This document shows positions 1-8,580 of a stretch of 25,961 bases of DNA, one piece after another. The notes beneath the pieces are model-generated. The model worked only from the letters and a program-made list of their open reading frames with translations. It made no database searches and was not told where the DNA came from. This DNA comes from Methylococcaceae bacterium NSM2-1 (GTDB lineage: Bacteria; Pseudomonadota; Gammaproteobacteria; Methylococcales; Methylomonadaceae), in NCBI GenBank assembly GCA_002256705.1, contig NQJI01000046.1:1-25961 (forward strand), written 5' to 3'. Every line of letters starts with the position of its first letter. Position 1 is the stretch's first letter. The position numbers and the translations under genes are program-made.

Positions 1-2
1 CA

Positions 3-155
3 TTTGTTATTGAACAGGCGCGGCACGTTATGCTTGAAGGCATCATTCCAGATATGATGGAGTTGACAATTTATACGTCCGTAAGTCTGTTGATGGCATG
101 GTTGGGACTTGTCTGCTTCCAGCGTACTCGCCATGGTTTTGCTGATGTAATATGA
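3..155 (+). CDS. wzm: ABC-2 type polysaccharide export permease, C-terminal end (partial)
   Basis: This is the last 50 codons of a gene that begins before the window; the TGA stop is at 153-155. The translation starts FVIEQARHVMLEGIIPD and ends TRHGFADVI. The ending, with a hydrophobic stretch (about 25-38) followed by an F-x-R-x-x-x-GFADV-type tail, is typical of the C-terminus of Wzm/TagG-type inner-membrane permeases. The ATPase subunit wzt follows 222 bases downstream, which is the expected partner. The family exports undecaprenyl-linked O-antigen or similar glycans across the inner membrane. Only the tail is visible, so the call rests on this short motif plus context. Confidence 0.8.
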   Translation, partial: FVIEQARHVMLEGIIPDMMELTIYTSVSLLMAWLGLVCFQRTRHGFADVI

Positions 156-377
156 GCCTAACGTGAGTAATAGTGCAATACTGTTGCGTTTGGATACGAA
201 GGCGTCACAACGAACCAGATTGGCAAAATCAGTAGTCAAAACATCTGAGGCAATATCGGATAGCTCAAATGTCTGTCTTGAAAAACTGTTCCTCGCCGTT
301 GTGGATTTAGTTATAAAACAACCTTGATCGATTGCTTGGTGCCCAATGGCATTATTTTTGAATGGGAATAGCTGTAA
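156..377 (+). other. Intergenic stretch between wzm and wzt, no gene seen
   Basis: Wzm and wzt genes are often adjacent or overlapping, so 222 bases between them is rather long. All frames are broken by stops and I recognise no protein fragment. There is no obvious terminator. A promoter for wzt could lie here, but I cannot point to convincing -35 and -10 boxes. Confidence 0.4.
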
Positions 378-1664
378 ATGAGTGATGTTGCAATTCGCGC
401 TAATAATTTAAGTAAAGTTTATCATGTTTATGAGCGGCCCAGGGATCGTTTGATGCAGATGGTTGCGGGCTGGCGTAGAAATTATTTTACTGAATTCTCG
501 GCTTTGCACAATGTTTCGTTTGAGATTATGCGTGGTGAAGCTGTGGGCATCATCGGCCGGAATGGCGGGGGCAAGAGCACCCTTTTGCAAATTATTGCTG
601 GTACGCTTTATCCTTCTTCAGGAACTGCCGAAGTGCACGGGCGTATTGCCGCATTGCTTGAGCTGGGTTCCGGCTTTAATCCTGAGTTCAGTGGGAAAGA
701 AAATGTATACTTAAACGGGAAAATTTTGGGCTTGAGCCGACAGGAAATCGATGATCGATTCAATGATATAGTAGATTTTTCCGAAATTGCTGAATTCATT
801 GATCGACCTGTCAAGACCTACTCAAGTGGCATGTTTGTCCGTCTTGCATTTTCAGTACAAGTGTTTTCCCAGCCGGAAATTCTCATTGTTGACGAAGCAC
901 TGAGTGTAGGCGATGTTTTTTTTCAGCAAAAATGCTTTAATCACATTCGAGAACTACAGGCGAGGGGAACAACTCTGCTGTTTGTCTCTCATGACATGGT
1001 AGCGGTACGGAATATTTGTACGCGCGCCTTGCTTATGAATCATGGGCATTTAGAATTTGATGGTGTGCCCGAGGAAGCGGTCAGTCGGTATTACGCTCTT
1101 TCAAATAAAAATGAGTTAATTTCTCGTATGCAGGATGTGGCGGTACCGGTATTTAATGAGGAAGGGTTTGCTGAAGTCATTGATCACGATATTCTTGGCT
1201 CTGCTCGCTCCAGTCATGGCGAAGGTAAATTGAGAATTGTAGCTGCCAGCATAAGTAATGGACAAGGTCAATATGGGTATGATGTTCTCTTGATGGAGGA
1301 GATTAAAATCCGCATGATTATCCAGGCATTCGATGTAGTTAAGAAACCAGCTGCTGGCATTCATCTCTATGATCGCATGAATAACCTTATTTTTGCCGCA
1401 GGCACTCGTCAGGTTGGCGTTGTATTGGCTGATATGGTTGCTGGTGACAAAATTCTGCTGGAGATCAGTCTTGTCATGCAGGTACAACCTGGAGAATATA
1501 CTTTTAGTTTGGGTTGCTCTGAGCCTTCACCGGAACATGCAAATATGGGTATTAATCATGATCGTTACGAAGGCCTTGGCCCTATCAATGTATTTATTAA
1601 AGACGCAGGCGTAATGCCATTTTATGGTATCGCGCAGTTGCCAATCGTTATTAAGCAGCTGTAG
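378..1664 (+). CDS. wzt: O-antigen/polysaccharide ABC transporter ATPase with carbohydrate-binding C-terminal domain
   Basis: The 428-residue product is the cytoplasmic ATPase that powers export of a lipid-linked glycan together with the permease just upstream. Visible ABC motifs are Walker A GRNGGGKST (60-68), the LELGSGFNPEFSGKENV segment typical of this subfamily (95-110), signature YSSGM (148-152), Walker B ILIVDEA (168-174) and the H-loop VSHD (203-206). Residues from about 255 to 428 form an additional beta-rich domain that fits Wzt_C, which in known systems recognises the finished glycan before export. The usual alanine in Walker A (GxNGAGKST) is glycine here, a mild change that should still bind ATP. 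The start ATG has a weak GGGAA upstream. The next gene begins 11 bases after the stop, so they are probably cotranscribed. Confidence 0.93.
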   Translation: MSDVAIRANNLSKVYHVYERPRDRLMQMVAGWRRNYFTEFSALHNVSFEIMRGEAVGIIGRNGGGKSTLLQIIAGTLYPSSGTAEVHGRIAALLELGSGFNPEFSGKENVYLNGKILGLSRQEIDDRFNDIVDFSEIAEFIDRPVKTYSSGMFVRLAFSVQVFSQPEILIVDEALSVGDVFFQQKCFNHIRELQARGTTLLFVSHDMVAVRNICTRALLMNHGHLEFDGVPEEAVSRYYALSNKNELISRMQDVAVPVFNEEGFAEVIDHDILGSARSSHGEGKLRIVAASISNGQGQYGYDVLLMEEIKIRMIIQAFDVVKKPAAGIHLYDRMNNLIFAAGTRQVGVVLADMVAGDKILLEISLVMQVQPGEYTFSLGCSEPSPEHANMGINHDRYEGLGPINVFIKDAGVMPFYGIAQLPIVIKQL

Positions 1665-1675
1665 TCGGAATTTGC

Positions 1676-2824
1676 ATGAAAATTGGGTTTCTCGACTTTA
1701 TTCGAGGATTGATGGCTCTGTGGGTATTTTCAGGGCATGCTTTATCTAAAGTTGGGGTTATTATTCCGATCATTAGTCAACCGGCAATTGCCGTTGACGT
1801 ATTTATGCTGATTTCCGGCTATCTGATGTGTTATCAGTTTCATCAGTTGGAAACGGTGGAACCATGGTCGAAATCTTCGTCTTGGCTTAGATTTTTCACG
1901 CGTCGCTTCTTTCGTATAGCGCCATTGTATTATCTGGCATTGCTGGTCGCATTGGTTTTCGATAGCCAATATGAAACTTACAGGAATTTTGTTTTTGCTA
2001 CATTCCCTCCTGATTGGTTGGGTTTTATTGGACTTGATCCAAGTCATCGTGGGTTGGGCTTAAGTCCAGTTAATATTTTAGTGCACGGAACATTTTTGTA
2101 CGGTTTGCTGCCATCGTATGCAGCGAATAATATTTTGCCAGATTGGAGTCTTTCTCTCGAAATGCAGTATTACGCTTTATTGCCATTATTGATGATTGCA
2201 GTTCGCCAATTTGGCTACCTGATGGTTTGTTTTCCGCTGGTCGTGATCAGTGCTTATTCTACCGACTTTATAGGACTTTATATAACCAGTACTCCAAGGA
2301 TGTTTGGCTTATTTCCACAGCCCAGTCTGATAGTGTTTAAAATTTCTTGCTTCCTGGTAGGTATGTTGCTGGCTGAGGTCTATATATATCGCCAGTCGTT
2401 TCCAAGCCGTTCTTTTTTTTATCTGGCTTTCGCGATGGCGATCTCTTTATATACTCAACACTGGATTTTTACCACAGCAGCTCTGCTGGTTGTGGTATTT
2501 GTTTGCGTTGATGGCGATGAAGAGGTGCGGCGTGGTAAGTTTTTTCAGTACTTCCAGAACTTCTTTGCTTCCCGATTTGTGCGTTTTATGGCTGCTACGT
2601 CTTACGGTGTATACTTATTCCATAATCTGCTTATGTGGCCGATCGCAGTTTGGCTTATTGGGATAGGTGCCGCAAGTTGGTTGCCTTGGCAGCGCGTCAT
2701 TATTCTGCTCCTTCTTACCGCAGTTCCTGTTTACGGACTTGCCTGGGTTTTATCGATCTGGATAGAAAAGCCGGGCATCGTGTTCGGAAAAAAATTGGCC
2801 AATCTAATTGGCAAAGTCGATTAA
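1676..2824 (+). CDS. Membrane O-acyltransferase (acyltransferase 3 family, OafA-like)
   Basis: The 382-residue protein has the acyltransferase-3 opening LDFIRGLMALWVFSGHAL (residues 6-23) with the R and H that are conserved in the family. Many hydrophobic helices follow, together with the DWSLSLEMQYYALLPL segment (about 155-170) that matches the family W-S-L-x-x-E-x-x-Y-x-x-x-P motif. Members such as OafA transfer acetyl or other acyl groups to O-antigen sugars in the inner membrane. Its position immediately after wzt suggests that it decorates the exported polysaccharide. Acyl group and target sugar cannot be read from sequence. The ribosome site is poor, so translation may be coupled to wzt. 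Confidence 0.9.
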   Translation: MKIGFLDFIRGLMALWVFSGHALSKVGVIIPIISQPAIAVDVFMLISGYLMCYQFHQLETVEPWSKSSSWLRFFTRRFFRIAPLYYLALLVALVFDSQYETYRNFVFATFPPDWLGFIGLDPSHRGLGLSPVNILVHGTFLYGLLPSYAANNILPDWSLSLEMQYYALLPLLMIAVRQFGYLMVCFPLVVISAYSTDFIGLYITSTPRMFGLFPQPSLIVFKISCFLVGMLLAEVYIYRQSFPSRSFFYLAFAMAISLYTQHWIFTTAALLVVVFVCVDGDEEVRRGKFFQYFQNFFASRFVRFMAATSYGVYLFHNLLMWPIAVWLIGIGAASWLPWQRVIILLLLTAVPVYGLAWVLSIWIEKPGIVFGKKLANLIGKVD

Positions 2825-3057
2825 TAGGAGATTTGAATTTATTCGTGTTCATAAGGGCATTATTCGCTAAAAAAGCCGATTCAATGCCAATGAATTCTTT
2901 GGCCGATCTTGCTGTGTGTAGTGTCTCTGGATGGATGATTGCAGCAGGCGTGTAAATTTGAGTATCTATCTGGTTAATTGGTTTTAGATTTCAAAAAACT
3001 GATGCTTCTGGTTTTTGATTAAGAATAAAAATTAAAACATTATAGAATTGAAATGAT
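2825..3057 (+). other. AT-rich intergenic stretch before glycosyltransferase gene
   Basis: This stretch of 233 bases has no ORF I would trust. The last 70 bases are strongly AT-rich and lead to the ATG at 3058, so a promoter is plausible, but I cannot assign its boxes. A short open frame (to 2955) is only the +1 shadow of the acyltransferase gene running on. Confidence 0.3.
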
Positions 3058-4083
3058 ATGAAAAAGAATATTTCACATGTGTTAATAGTCACTCCAACCA
3101 GAAACTCTGAAGCCTATCTTAATGAAACTATCTTAAGTATATTTACTCAAGAAGGAAATTATGACATTTTCTATCATGTTCAGGATTGTGAATCAACTGA
3201 TGCAACCCCGGAAATTATAAAATACTGGGAACAGATGGCATTAGCAAAACCTGCTTTCCTGGGGCGGGCTAAAATTCATTTCTCATGGTCATCGGAGCGG
3301 GATGCGTCGATGTACGACGGAATTAATAAGGGTTTTGAAAAATTATTCGAAAAATTGCGGGGAGTTGCACCCGAAAGCATCTTGATGGCCTGGATAAATT
3401 CTGATGACAAATTTGCTACAGGTGCTATCCAAACGGTTTCTTCCTTTTTGAATGACTCAGAACAGTCGGAATGGGTCACTGGACTTCCGTGCCTGATTCT
3501 AAGCGATGGCACTATTGCCGATGTCAGGGATAGTCCTTGTGCTTTCGCGCGTATCTATTTAAGGCAAGGTCGATATGATGGCAGAACGCTGCCGTTTCTT
3601 CAACAGGAAGGGACATTCTGGCGTGGCAGTTTGTGGCAGAAAATTGGTGGATTGAATAAGCAACTGCGTCTTGCTGGGGATTGGGATTTATGGCGTCGTT
3701 TTGCAGAATATAATGAACTGGTAACAATGCGGGCGGTGTTAGGATTCCATCGTCGGCTTCAAGGTCAACTTTCTGAAGATAGAGACGGCTATTATAGTGA
3801 AATAGATAACATCATCGATGAGCAAAAAAGCACCTTTCAGGCACTGGATATTTCTTTGTTATCGACTGACTCAATTTACTCAACAGCCCCTTTGGCTGGG
3901 TGGCGTACAGAGATTGGCTGGCATACTTACCGGATAACCGTACCCGCATCAATGAGACCAACGCCCATCCGCCGTCTTTTGTTCAAAATTCTAGCTGCTA
4001 GCAAATTTTTGTATAGTCGGACTTATTTTTATTTGGGTACCGGTAAAGCCTGGTTACTTAATAAGCTTAAAATAGCAGCGTGA
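3058..4083 (+). CDS. Glycosyltransferase family 2
   Basis: The 341-residue product begins with the GT-A nucleotide-sugar-binding fold: LIVTPTRNSEAYLNETILSI (9-28), then QDCESTDATPEII (about 42-54) where the family has D-G-S-T-D-x-T. The metal-binding DXD equivalent is WINSDDKF (about 112-119). The segment QQEGTFWRGSLWQKIGGL and GDWDLWRRFAEY (about 182-222) is the acceptor and catalytic region, with the E-G and D-W-D-L-W pattern of WcaA-like enzymes. No membrane helices are obvious. It is expected to act at the cytoplasmic face, adding one sugar to the lipid-linked O-antigen. The donor and linkage are unknown. It is preceded by an AT-rich leader. Confidence 0.9.
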   Translation: MKKNISHVLIVTPTRNSEAYLNETILSIFTQEGNYDIFYHVQDCESTDATPEIIKYWEQMALAKPAFLGRAKIHFSWSSERDASMYDGINKGFEKLFEKLRGVAPESILMAWINSDDKFATGAIQTVSSFLNDSEQSEWVTGLPCLILSDGTIADVRDSPCAFARIYLRQGRYDGRTLPFLQQEGTFWRGSLWQKIGGLNKQLRLAGDWDLWRRFAEYNELVTMRAVLGFHRRLQGQLSEDRDGYYSEIDNIIDEQKSTFQALDISLLSTDSIYSTAPLAGWRTEIGWHTYRITVPASMRPTPIRRLLFKILAASKFLYSRTYFYLGTGKAWLLNKLKIAA

Positions 4084-4208
4084 TCGAGTATTGCTGCTTA
4101 ATTAATAAATCAGGGTTCTATACAATGGCAGCTTTTAAACGGAGTGCGCAACAACTACTTACTGGATTTTGATTAAAAACCGGCTAAAAACTTTTTGTAC
4201 TAAAAGAA

Positions 4209-5555
4209 ATGAGAATTTGCATACTAAATCTTGATACCTTCGGCGACCTGGTGCTGCGTGAACCCTTATTTCGAACGTTAATCGATGCCGGGCATGAAGT
4301 AGCCGTAGTGGTTCGTTCTCGTTATGTGGAAATAGTGCCTTATATTAATCCCAGGCTAATACCTATTTCAACTTCATTGGAGCCGTATGCTTTTGGTATC
4401 AATGAGGCGGATATGGCGGTAACGCTAATCGACCTGGTCAGTCGTATTCGTGCATGGAGGCCAGAAGCTATTGTTTTACCGCTTTACAATCGTTCAGGTA
4501 TAGACGAACTCGTGGTGAGCCATTTTTCCGATATTACCCGTGTTGGCTTTACATCAGGAGTAAACCACAGCCGGTCATTCCGGGCAATTGAGGAATCGCT
4601 GGATTGGAAACGGCTTAGTTTGGCTGATGGCTTGTTTTCGGTCGGGATTGCTGTTGACGAGCTATCCCATGAGGTAGAAAAATATGCCAGATTACTTTCC
4701 GAATGGTTAGGTTTAAAGATAGATGACAATCGACCCAGGCTGGCGTTGTCTTCGGATGCTAAAACTGTCGCAGCACATAGTGAATTAGCGCCCAAAACTT
4801 ATGCCATATCCTGTCCTTCTGGGACAATGAATGTTCCTCTTAAGGCAATGCCATATGAAATTGCCGTGGCAATTGCTCGGCAATTGTTTGAAAAACAGGG
4901 GCTGATAACCGTTTTTACCGGTATTGAACTTGAGCGTGACTATCTGGAAAAAATTGCTTCGGAACTTGCCGAATATGGCGTGCCTGCTCAAGTCTGGATT
5001 GGTCAGCAACATCAGATTCAGGAGTTACTGAGCTTAATAGCTAATTCTCAATTATATTTTGGTGCAGACACGGGGCCTATGCATTTTGCAGCAGCGCTGG
5101 ATATTCCTGTATTGGCTGTCTTTGGCGGTGGAACTTTTCCAAGATTTAATCCGGTAGCGAAAACCGGATTTATCGCCACACAAGAATTGGGCTGCTTTGG
5201 TTGCGGTTGGGTTTGTTTCCGTGAAAGTGCAGCGTGTATTGATTTTGTTTATTTACCAGATGTCTTGGCGGGTTTGGATAGGCTGCTCGACGGAAAAATT
5301 GTTGGTGTGGAGGTGCATACTGGCCGACTCAGCAAGTCTGAAGGGCAACGCCAAGTAAATCTTTTGTGCCAGCAGGAAAGGCAACAGGAAAGAAGTGAAT
5401 TTAGGACTGAAATTGCGGAGCGTTGTACTGATATTCGTAAATTGGAATTTGAGCTAAATGAAATCAGGACGTCTCCGCTTTATCTCAAGATGCTTAAAAT
5501 AAGAAGATCCTTATTGTTTCGTTTATTGGATAAGCTTGGATTTATCAAACGATAA
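4209..5555 (+). CDS. Glycosyltransferase family 9 (heptosyltransferase-like) with C-terminal coiled coil
   Basis: The 448-residue protein opens with ILNLDTFGDLVLREPLFRTL (4-23), the GT9 glycine-aspartate loop used in catalysis by WaaC/WaaF-like enzymes. The C-terminal half has YFGADTGPMHFAAAL (about 283-297), the conserved D-T-G-x-x-H donor-binding motif. A cysteine cluster CFGCGWVCFRESAAC (about 329-343) follows, similar to the metal-like Cys cluster seen in some GT9 proteins. Residues from about 370 to 425 are highly charged and heptad-like (many E, Q, R), and the tail RRSLLFRLLDKLGFIKR is basic and amphipathic, possibly membrane-binding. Typical GT9 enzymes are near 350 residues, so the tail is extra. 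It sits in an O-antigen cluster and so may add a heptose or other sugar to the glycan. Confidence 0.85.
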   Translation: MRICILNLDTFGDLVLREPLFRTLIDAGHEVAVVVRSRYVEIVPYINPRLIPISTSLEPYAFGINEADMAVTLIDLVSRIRAWRPEAIVLPLYNRSGIDELVVSHFSDITRVGFTSGVNHSRSFRAIEESLDWKRLSLADGLFSVGIAVDELSHEVEKYARLLSEWLGLKIDDNRPRLALSSDAKTVAAHSELAPKTYAISCPSGTMNVPLKAMPYEIAVAIARQLFEKQGLITVFTGIELERDYLEKIASELAEYGVPAQVWIGQQHQIQELLSLIANSQLYFGADTGPMHFAAALDIPVLAVFGGGTFPRFNPVAKTGFIATQELGCFGCGWVCFRESAACIDFVYLPDVLAGLDRLLDGKIVGVEVHTGRLSKSEGQRQVNLLCQQERQQERSEFRTEIAERCTDIRKLEFELNEIRTSPLYLKMLKIRRSLLFRLLDKLGFIKR

Positions 5556-5592
5556 ATTCTGTTTTGAATGTCACAATGTTAAAAACTGAATA

Positions 5593-7674
5593 ATGAAACT
5601 AACCCCTAGTCGAGTGATAAAAGGCTTGCGTCGTCGATGGTATCAATATATTGCGGCAAAAAAACAAATTTCAATTACATTTGGTCGGGATGACAAGCAG
5701 ATTGATTTGCCCGGCACTTTGCCAAATGGGAAGCCTTGGCCGAAAATATCCATTATTACGCCTTCTTTTAATCAGGGACGTTTTATTGAAGAGACTATTC
5801 TTTCCGTACTTGATCAAGGTTATCCTGATATAGAACACATCATTATTGATGGGGGCTCGACTGATTCTACAGTTGATGTTCTTAACCGGTATAAAAGTCA
5901 ATTAGCTTATATTGTAAGCGAGCCCGATCATGGTCAAAGTCATGCGATAAACAAGGGCTTTGCGATTTCCTCGGGTGAGATTGTGACCTGGCTAAATAGC
6001 GATGACTGTCTTGCTCCCGGTGCATTGGCAGCTGTGGCATTGGCTTTTTCGACATCTTCTGCAGACATGGTGTCAGGGATATGTGAAGTATACAAGAATG
6101 ATGTTTTGATCAATCGCCACATGACGGCATGTGCTGATGGCCCTTTACCTTTGCCGGATATTCTTGATTTAGATAACGGCTGGAATGCGGGTCAGTTTTT
6201 CTATCAGCCAGAGGTCTTTTTTTCAAAAGCATTATGGAACAAAGCCGGAGGACAGGTTAGGGAAGACCTTTATTACAGCATGGATTATGAGTTATGGCTG
6301 CGTTTCGCGCATTGTGGTGCAAAAATTCATGTCATCGGTAGGCCGCTAGCGAGATTTCGTGTACATTCGGACCAGAAAACCGCCGATCCGTCCAGATTCA
6401 AGGCTGAATTGATTGTCGTGCGTGATCAATTTGCTGCCGATGTGGGTATCAAATTAGAGGGTAGCCAGCGTCCAGTTGTCAATTTTTCCAGGCATCTGAA
6501 AGTTGCCATGATTAATGATCATGGAGGAGAGTTTGGGGCTGGAATAGCGCATGCAAGAATAGCGTCTGGTTTTGTCATGGCTGGTCACGAAGTCAAGCTA
6601 TTTATCCTGAAAGGTTATGCTAACCATCTGAAGATAGTCAGCGATATAGAAAAATACAAGCCAGATGTAGTGATTTTTGGCAATATTCATGGGGCTAATC
6701 CGCAATCTCTTGAGCTGGTGAGGAAAATTACTAAAAGATTCCCTACCTACTGGGTTTTGCACGATTTCTGGTTGCTAACCGGGCGTTGCCCATATCCGGG
6801 TAAATGTGATAAATATTTATCAGGCTGTGATGCAAGCTGCGATACCTACAATGAATATCCGGCGCTTAAGCCGAGCAAAATTGCTGAAGCCTGGAAAGAC
6901 AAGTTTTTATGTTTTGAGCTTGAAGAGGTGCCTATACTGCTCGCAAACTCCCTGTGGACGGCTCAGCTTGCCAGGAAAGCCATGAGTACAGGTCATCAAA
7001 GCAGTAATCGTCCTGTGGAGCAGATTCGTCTGGGCGTTCCTACGGAAATTTATCGTCCTTTAGATAAAGACAATAGCCGGGAAGCAATAGGCATTGCCCT
7101 GGATGAGTTTGTTATTGTATTTAGTGCAACTTCTTTGGCTGATCAACGTAAGGGGGGCGATCTATTGGTCAAGGCAATAAACCGCCTTAAGCTTACGGAT
7201 TTAGTGCTAATAGTACTAGGGTATGCCGATGTAAAACTGGATATAAGGGGAGTTAAGACGATTTATATGGGTTATGTCACTGATCCAGCTATTTTGGTTG
7301 CAACTTATAGTGCGGCTGACTTGCATGTAGGTCCAAGCACCGAAGAAACGCTGGGACAGTCCTTTTTGGAAGCCGCAGCCTGCGGCATTCCAAGCATCGG
7401 GTTTGGTGTTACGGGTGTTAGAGATGCCGTGGTGCCTGGTATTACAGGTTATTGGGCCGAACAAGTTTCCGAGGTATCTCTTGAAGGAGCAATTCTTAGT
7501 GCTTATCATGATCGAAAAAGACTGAAAGATATGCGTGTTTGGTCGCGATTGTATGCGGAAAACGAGTGGTCACTTGAGGCATCACATCACAGTATATTCA
7601 GCGTTTTAAGAAAAACGGGATGCATCGATTTGGCTAAGGTTCCTCATCGAATAAATTATAGTTATCCATTATAG
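5593..7674 (+). CDS. Two-domain glycosyltransferase: GT2 fused to GT4
   Basis: The 693-residue product has two catalytic domains. Residues about 50-290 are a GT2 domain with ISIITPSFNQGRFIEETILS, IIIDGGSTDSTVDVL and the metal site WLNSDD, then MDYELWLRFA. Residues about 300-685 are a GT-B family 4 domain: KVAMINDHGGEFGAGIAHAR, the WVLHDFWLLTGRCPYPGKC segment with a Cys-rich stretch (CDKYLSGCDASC) as in WcaC/WcaL-like enzymes, and the donor-binding STEETLGQSFLEAAACGIPS (about 580-600). Both active regions look complete, so the protein probably adds two consecutive sugars. It starts 37 bases after the GT9 gene and reads in the same direction. The product sugars are unknown. Confidence 0.9.
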   Translation: MKLTPSRVIKGLRRRWYQYIAAKKQISITFGRDDKQIDLPGTLPNGKPWPKISIITPSFNQGRFIEETILSVLDQGYPDIEHIIIDGGSTDSTVDVLNRYKSQLAYIVSEPDHGQSHAINKGFAISSGEIVTWLNSDDCLAPGALAAVALAFSTSSADMVSGICEVYKNDVLINRHMTACADGPLPLPDILDLDNGWNAGQFFYQPEVFFSKALWNKAGGQVREDLYYSMDYELWLRFAHCGAKIHVIGRPLARFRVHSDQKTADPSRFKAELIVVRDQFAADVGIKLEGSQRPVVNFSRHLKVAMINDHGGEFGAGIAHARIASGFVMAGHEVKLFILKGYANHLKIVSDIEKYKPDVVIFGNIHGANPQSLELVRKITKRFPTYWVLHDFWLLTGRCPYPGKCDKYLSGCDASCDTYNEYPALKPSKIAEAWKDKFLCFELEEVPILLANSLWTAQLARKAMSTGHQSSNRPVEQIRLGVPTEIYRPLDKDNSREAIGIALDEFVIVFSATSLADQRKGGDLLVKAINRLKLTDLVLIVLGYADVKLDIRGVKTIYMGYVTDPAILVATYSAADLHVGPSTEETLGQSFLEAAACGIPSIGFGVTGVRDAVVPGITGYWAEQVSEVSLEGAILSAYHDRKRLKDMRVWSRLYAENEWSLEASHHSIFSVLRKTGCIDLAKVPHRINYSYPL

Positions 7675-7984
7675 CTGAATGCATTTGCAATCGATACAGT
7701 ACAAGACCGAGCGGGTATTCGAATGAAAGAATCTATACCAGTCGCATATCGAATCAGAATGAGAGCCGCTATAAGATCTTACTCTTCAGCAAGTAAAAGG
7801 AGTCTGTCTATGCTGCAGGGTATTAAAGGCAACTCAGGAAAATAGAATCCTCTTCCTGAATATGGAATTTCAAAAACTTTTTTGAGTGTCATGTAAACTA
7901 ATCTATCTTTATGGGTTATGTCACCAAAAGCAGCTCTTGCTAAAATTACATTCGAATATTTTAGTGTAATATTTGATACAATTT
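7675..7984 (+). other. Decayed stretch with possible minus-strand gene fragment
   Basis: On the + strand no frame carries a recognisable gene between the GT2-GT4 stop and the fcl remnant. On the minus strand, however, roughly 7960 down to 7779 reads as a protein-like C-terminus (see the separate entry). The stretch is the left border of a zone of broken genes. Confidence 0.4.
7779..7960 (-). pseudogene. Possible C-terminal fragment of an unknown minus-strand gene
   Basis: Reading from about 7960 to the TAA at 7779-7781, the translation contains DRLVYMTLKKVFEIPYSGRG and ends PCSIDRLLLLAEE. The mix of residues and AT-rich codons looks like real coding sequence. The open frame runs on to 8093, but there it only mirrors the fcl remnant on the other strand, so the true fragment probably stops near the fcl breakpoint. 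I do not recognise the family. It may be the end of a gene brought in by the same rearrangement that removed the start of fcl. Confidence 0.3.
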
Positions 7985-8580
7985 GTCGCACTTTATAAAT
8001 TAATGGGGGTAAGTCGCTCCAATCGGCCTTACTCGCTGGCCAAGATTGCTGGTATTGAAATGTGCTGGAGTTATAATCGGCAGTATGGGACAAAGTATCT
8101 AGCGGTGATGCCGACTAATCTTTATGGTCCTGGAGATAACTATCATTTGGATAATAGTCACGTCATTCCGGCACTGATCCGCAAGTTCCATGAGGCCATG
8201 CGGGCCAATGTAAAAGAAGTAGTGGTCTGGGGAACAGGTACGCTTAAACGAGAATTTCTTTATAGCGAAGATATGTCTGATGCCCGTGTTTATCTGATGA
8301 ATCTCCAGAATAATTCATTCGACGGGCTGCTGGGCAGCGATGAGAGCGTGAGCGGAAAGTTTGAGCCGCCGCTCGTAAATATTGGAGTTGGTGAATATAT
8401 TAACATCGGTGAGCTGGCTACACTGGTAAAGCAGGTTGTGGGATATACCGGTGAAATTATTTCCGAAAGTTGATGGATGTCTCTCGCCTAAATAAACTTG
8501 GCAGGTCTACTCCAACATCATTGCCGGCTGGATTGACAAGGGCATATACAGATTTTCTAAGTAACTATGCTGCGGATTAG
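7985..8580 (+). pseudogene. fcl: GDP-L-fucose synthase remnant (5' deleted and frameshifted)
   Basis: The frame 7973-8473 matches the second half of GDP-4-keto-6-deoxymannose epimerase/reductase (Fcl/WcaG). It has RPYSLAKIAGIEMCWSYNRQ, retaining the YxxxK catalytic pair, then VMPTNLYGPGDNYHLDNSH, IPALIRKFHEA, WGTGTLKREFLYSEDM and NIGVGEYINIGELA. The first ~130 residues, including the NADP-binding GxxGxxG, are absent. After GEII at about 8461 the frame breaks. The expected FDTSKPDGTPR stretch is missing (about 28 bases lost) and the end of the gene resumes in another frame: KLMDVSRLNKLGRSTP to NYAAD and TAG at 8578-8580. The conserved W after LG has become R. Functional Fcl makes GDP-L-fucose from GDP-mannose; this copy cannot. 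Confidence 0.9.
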
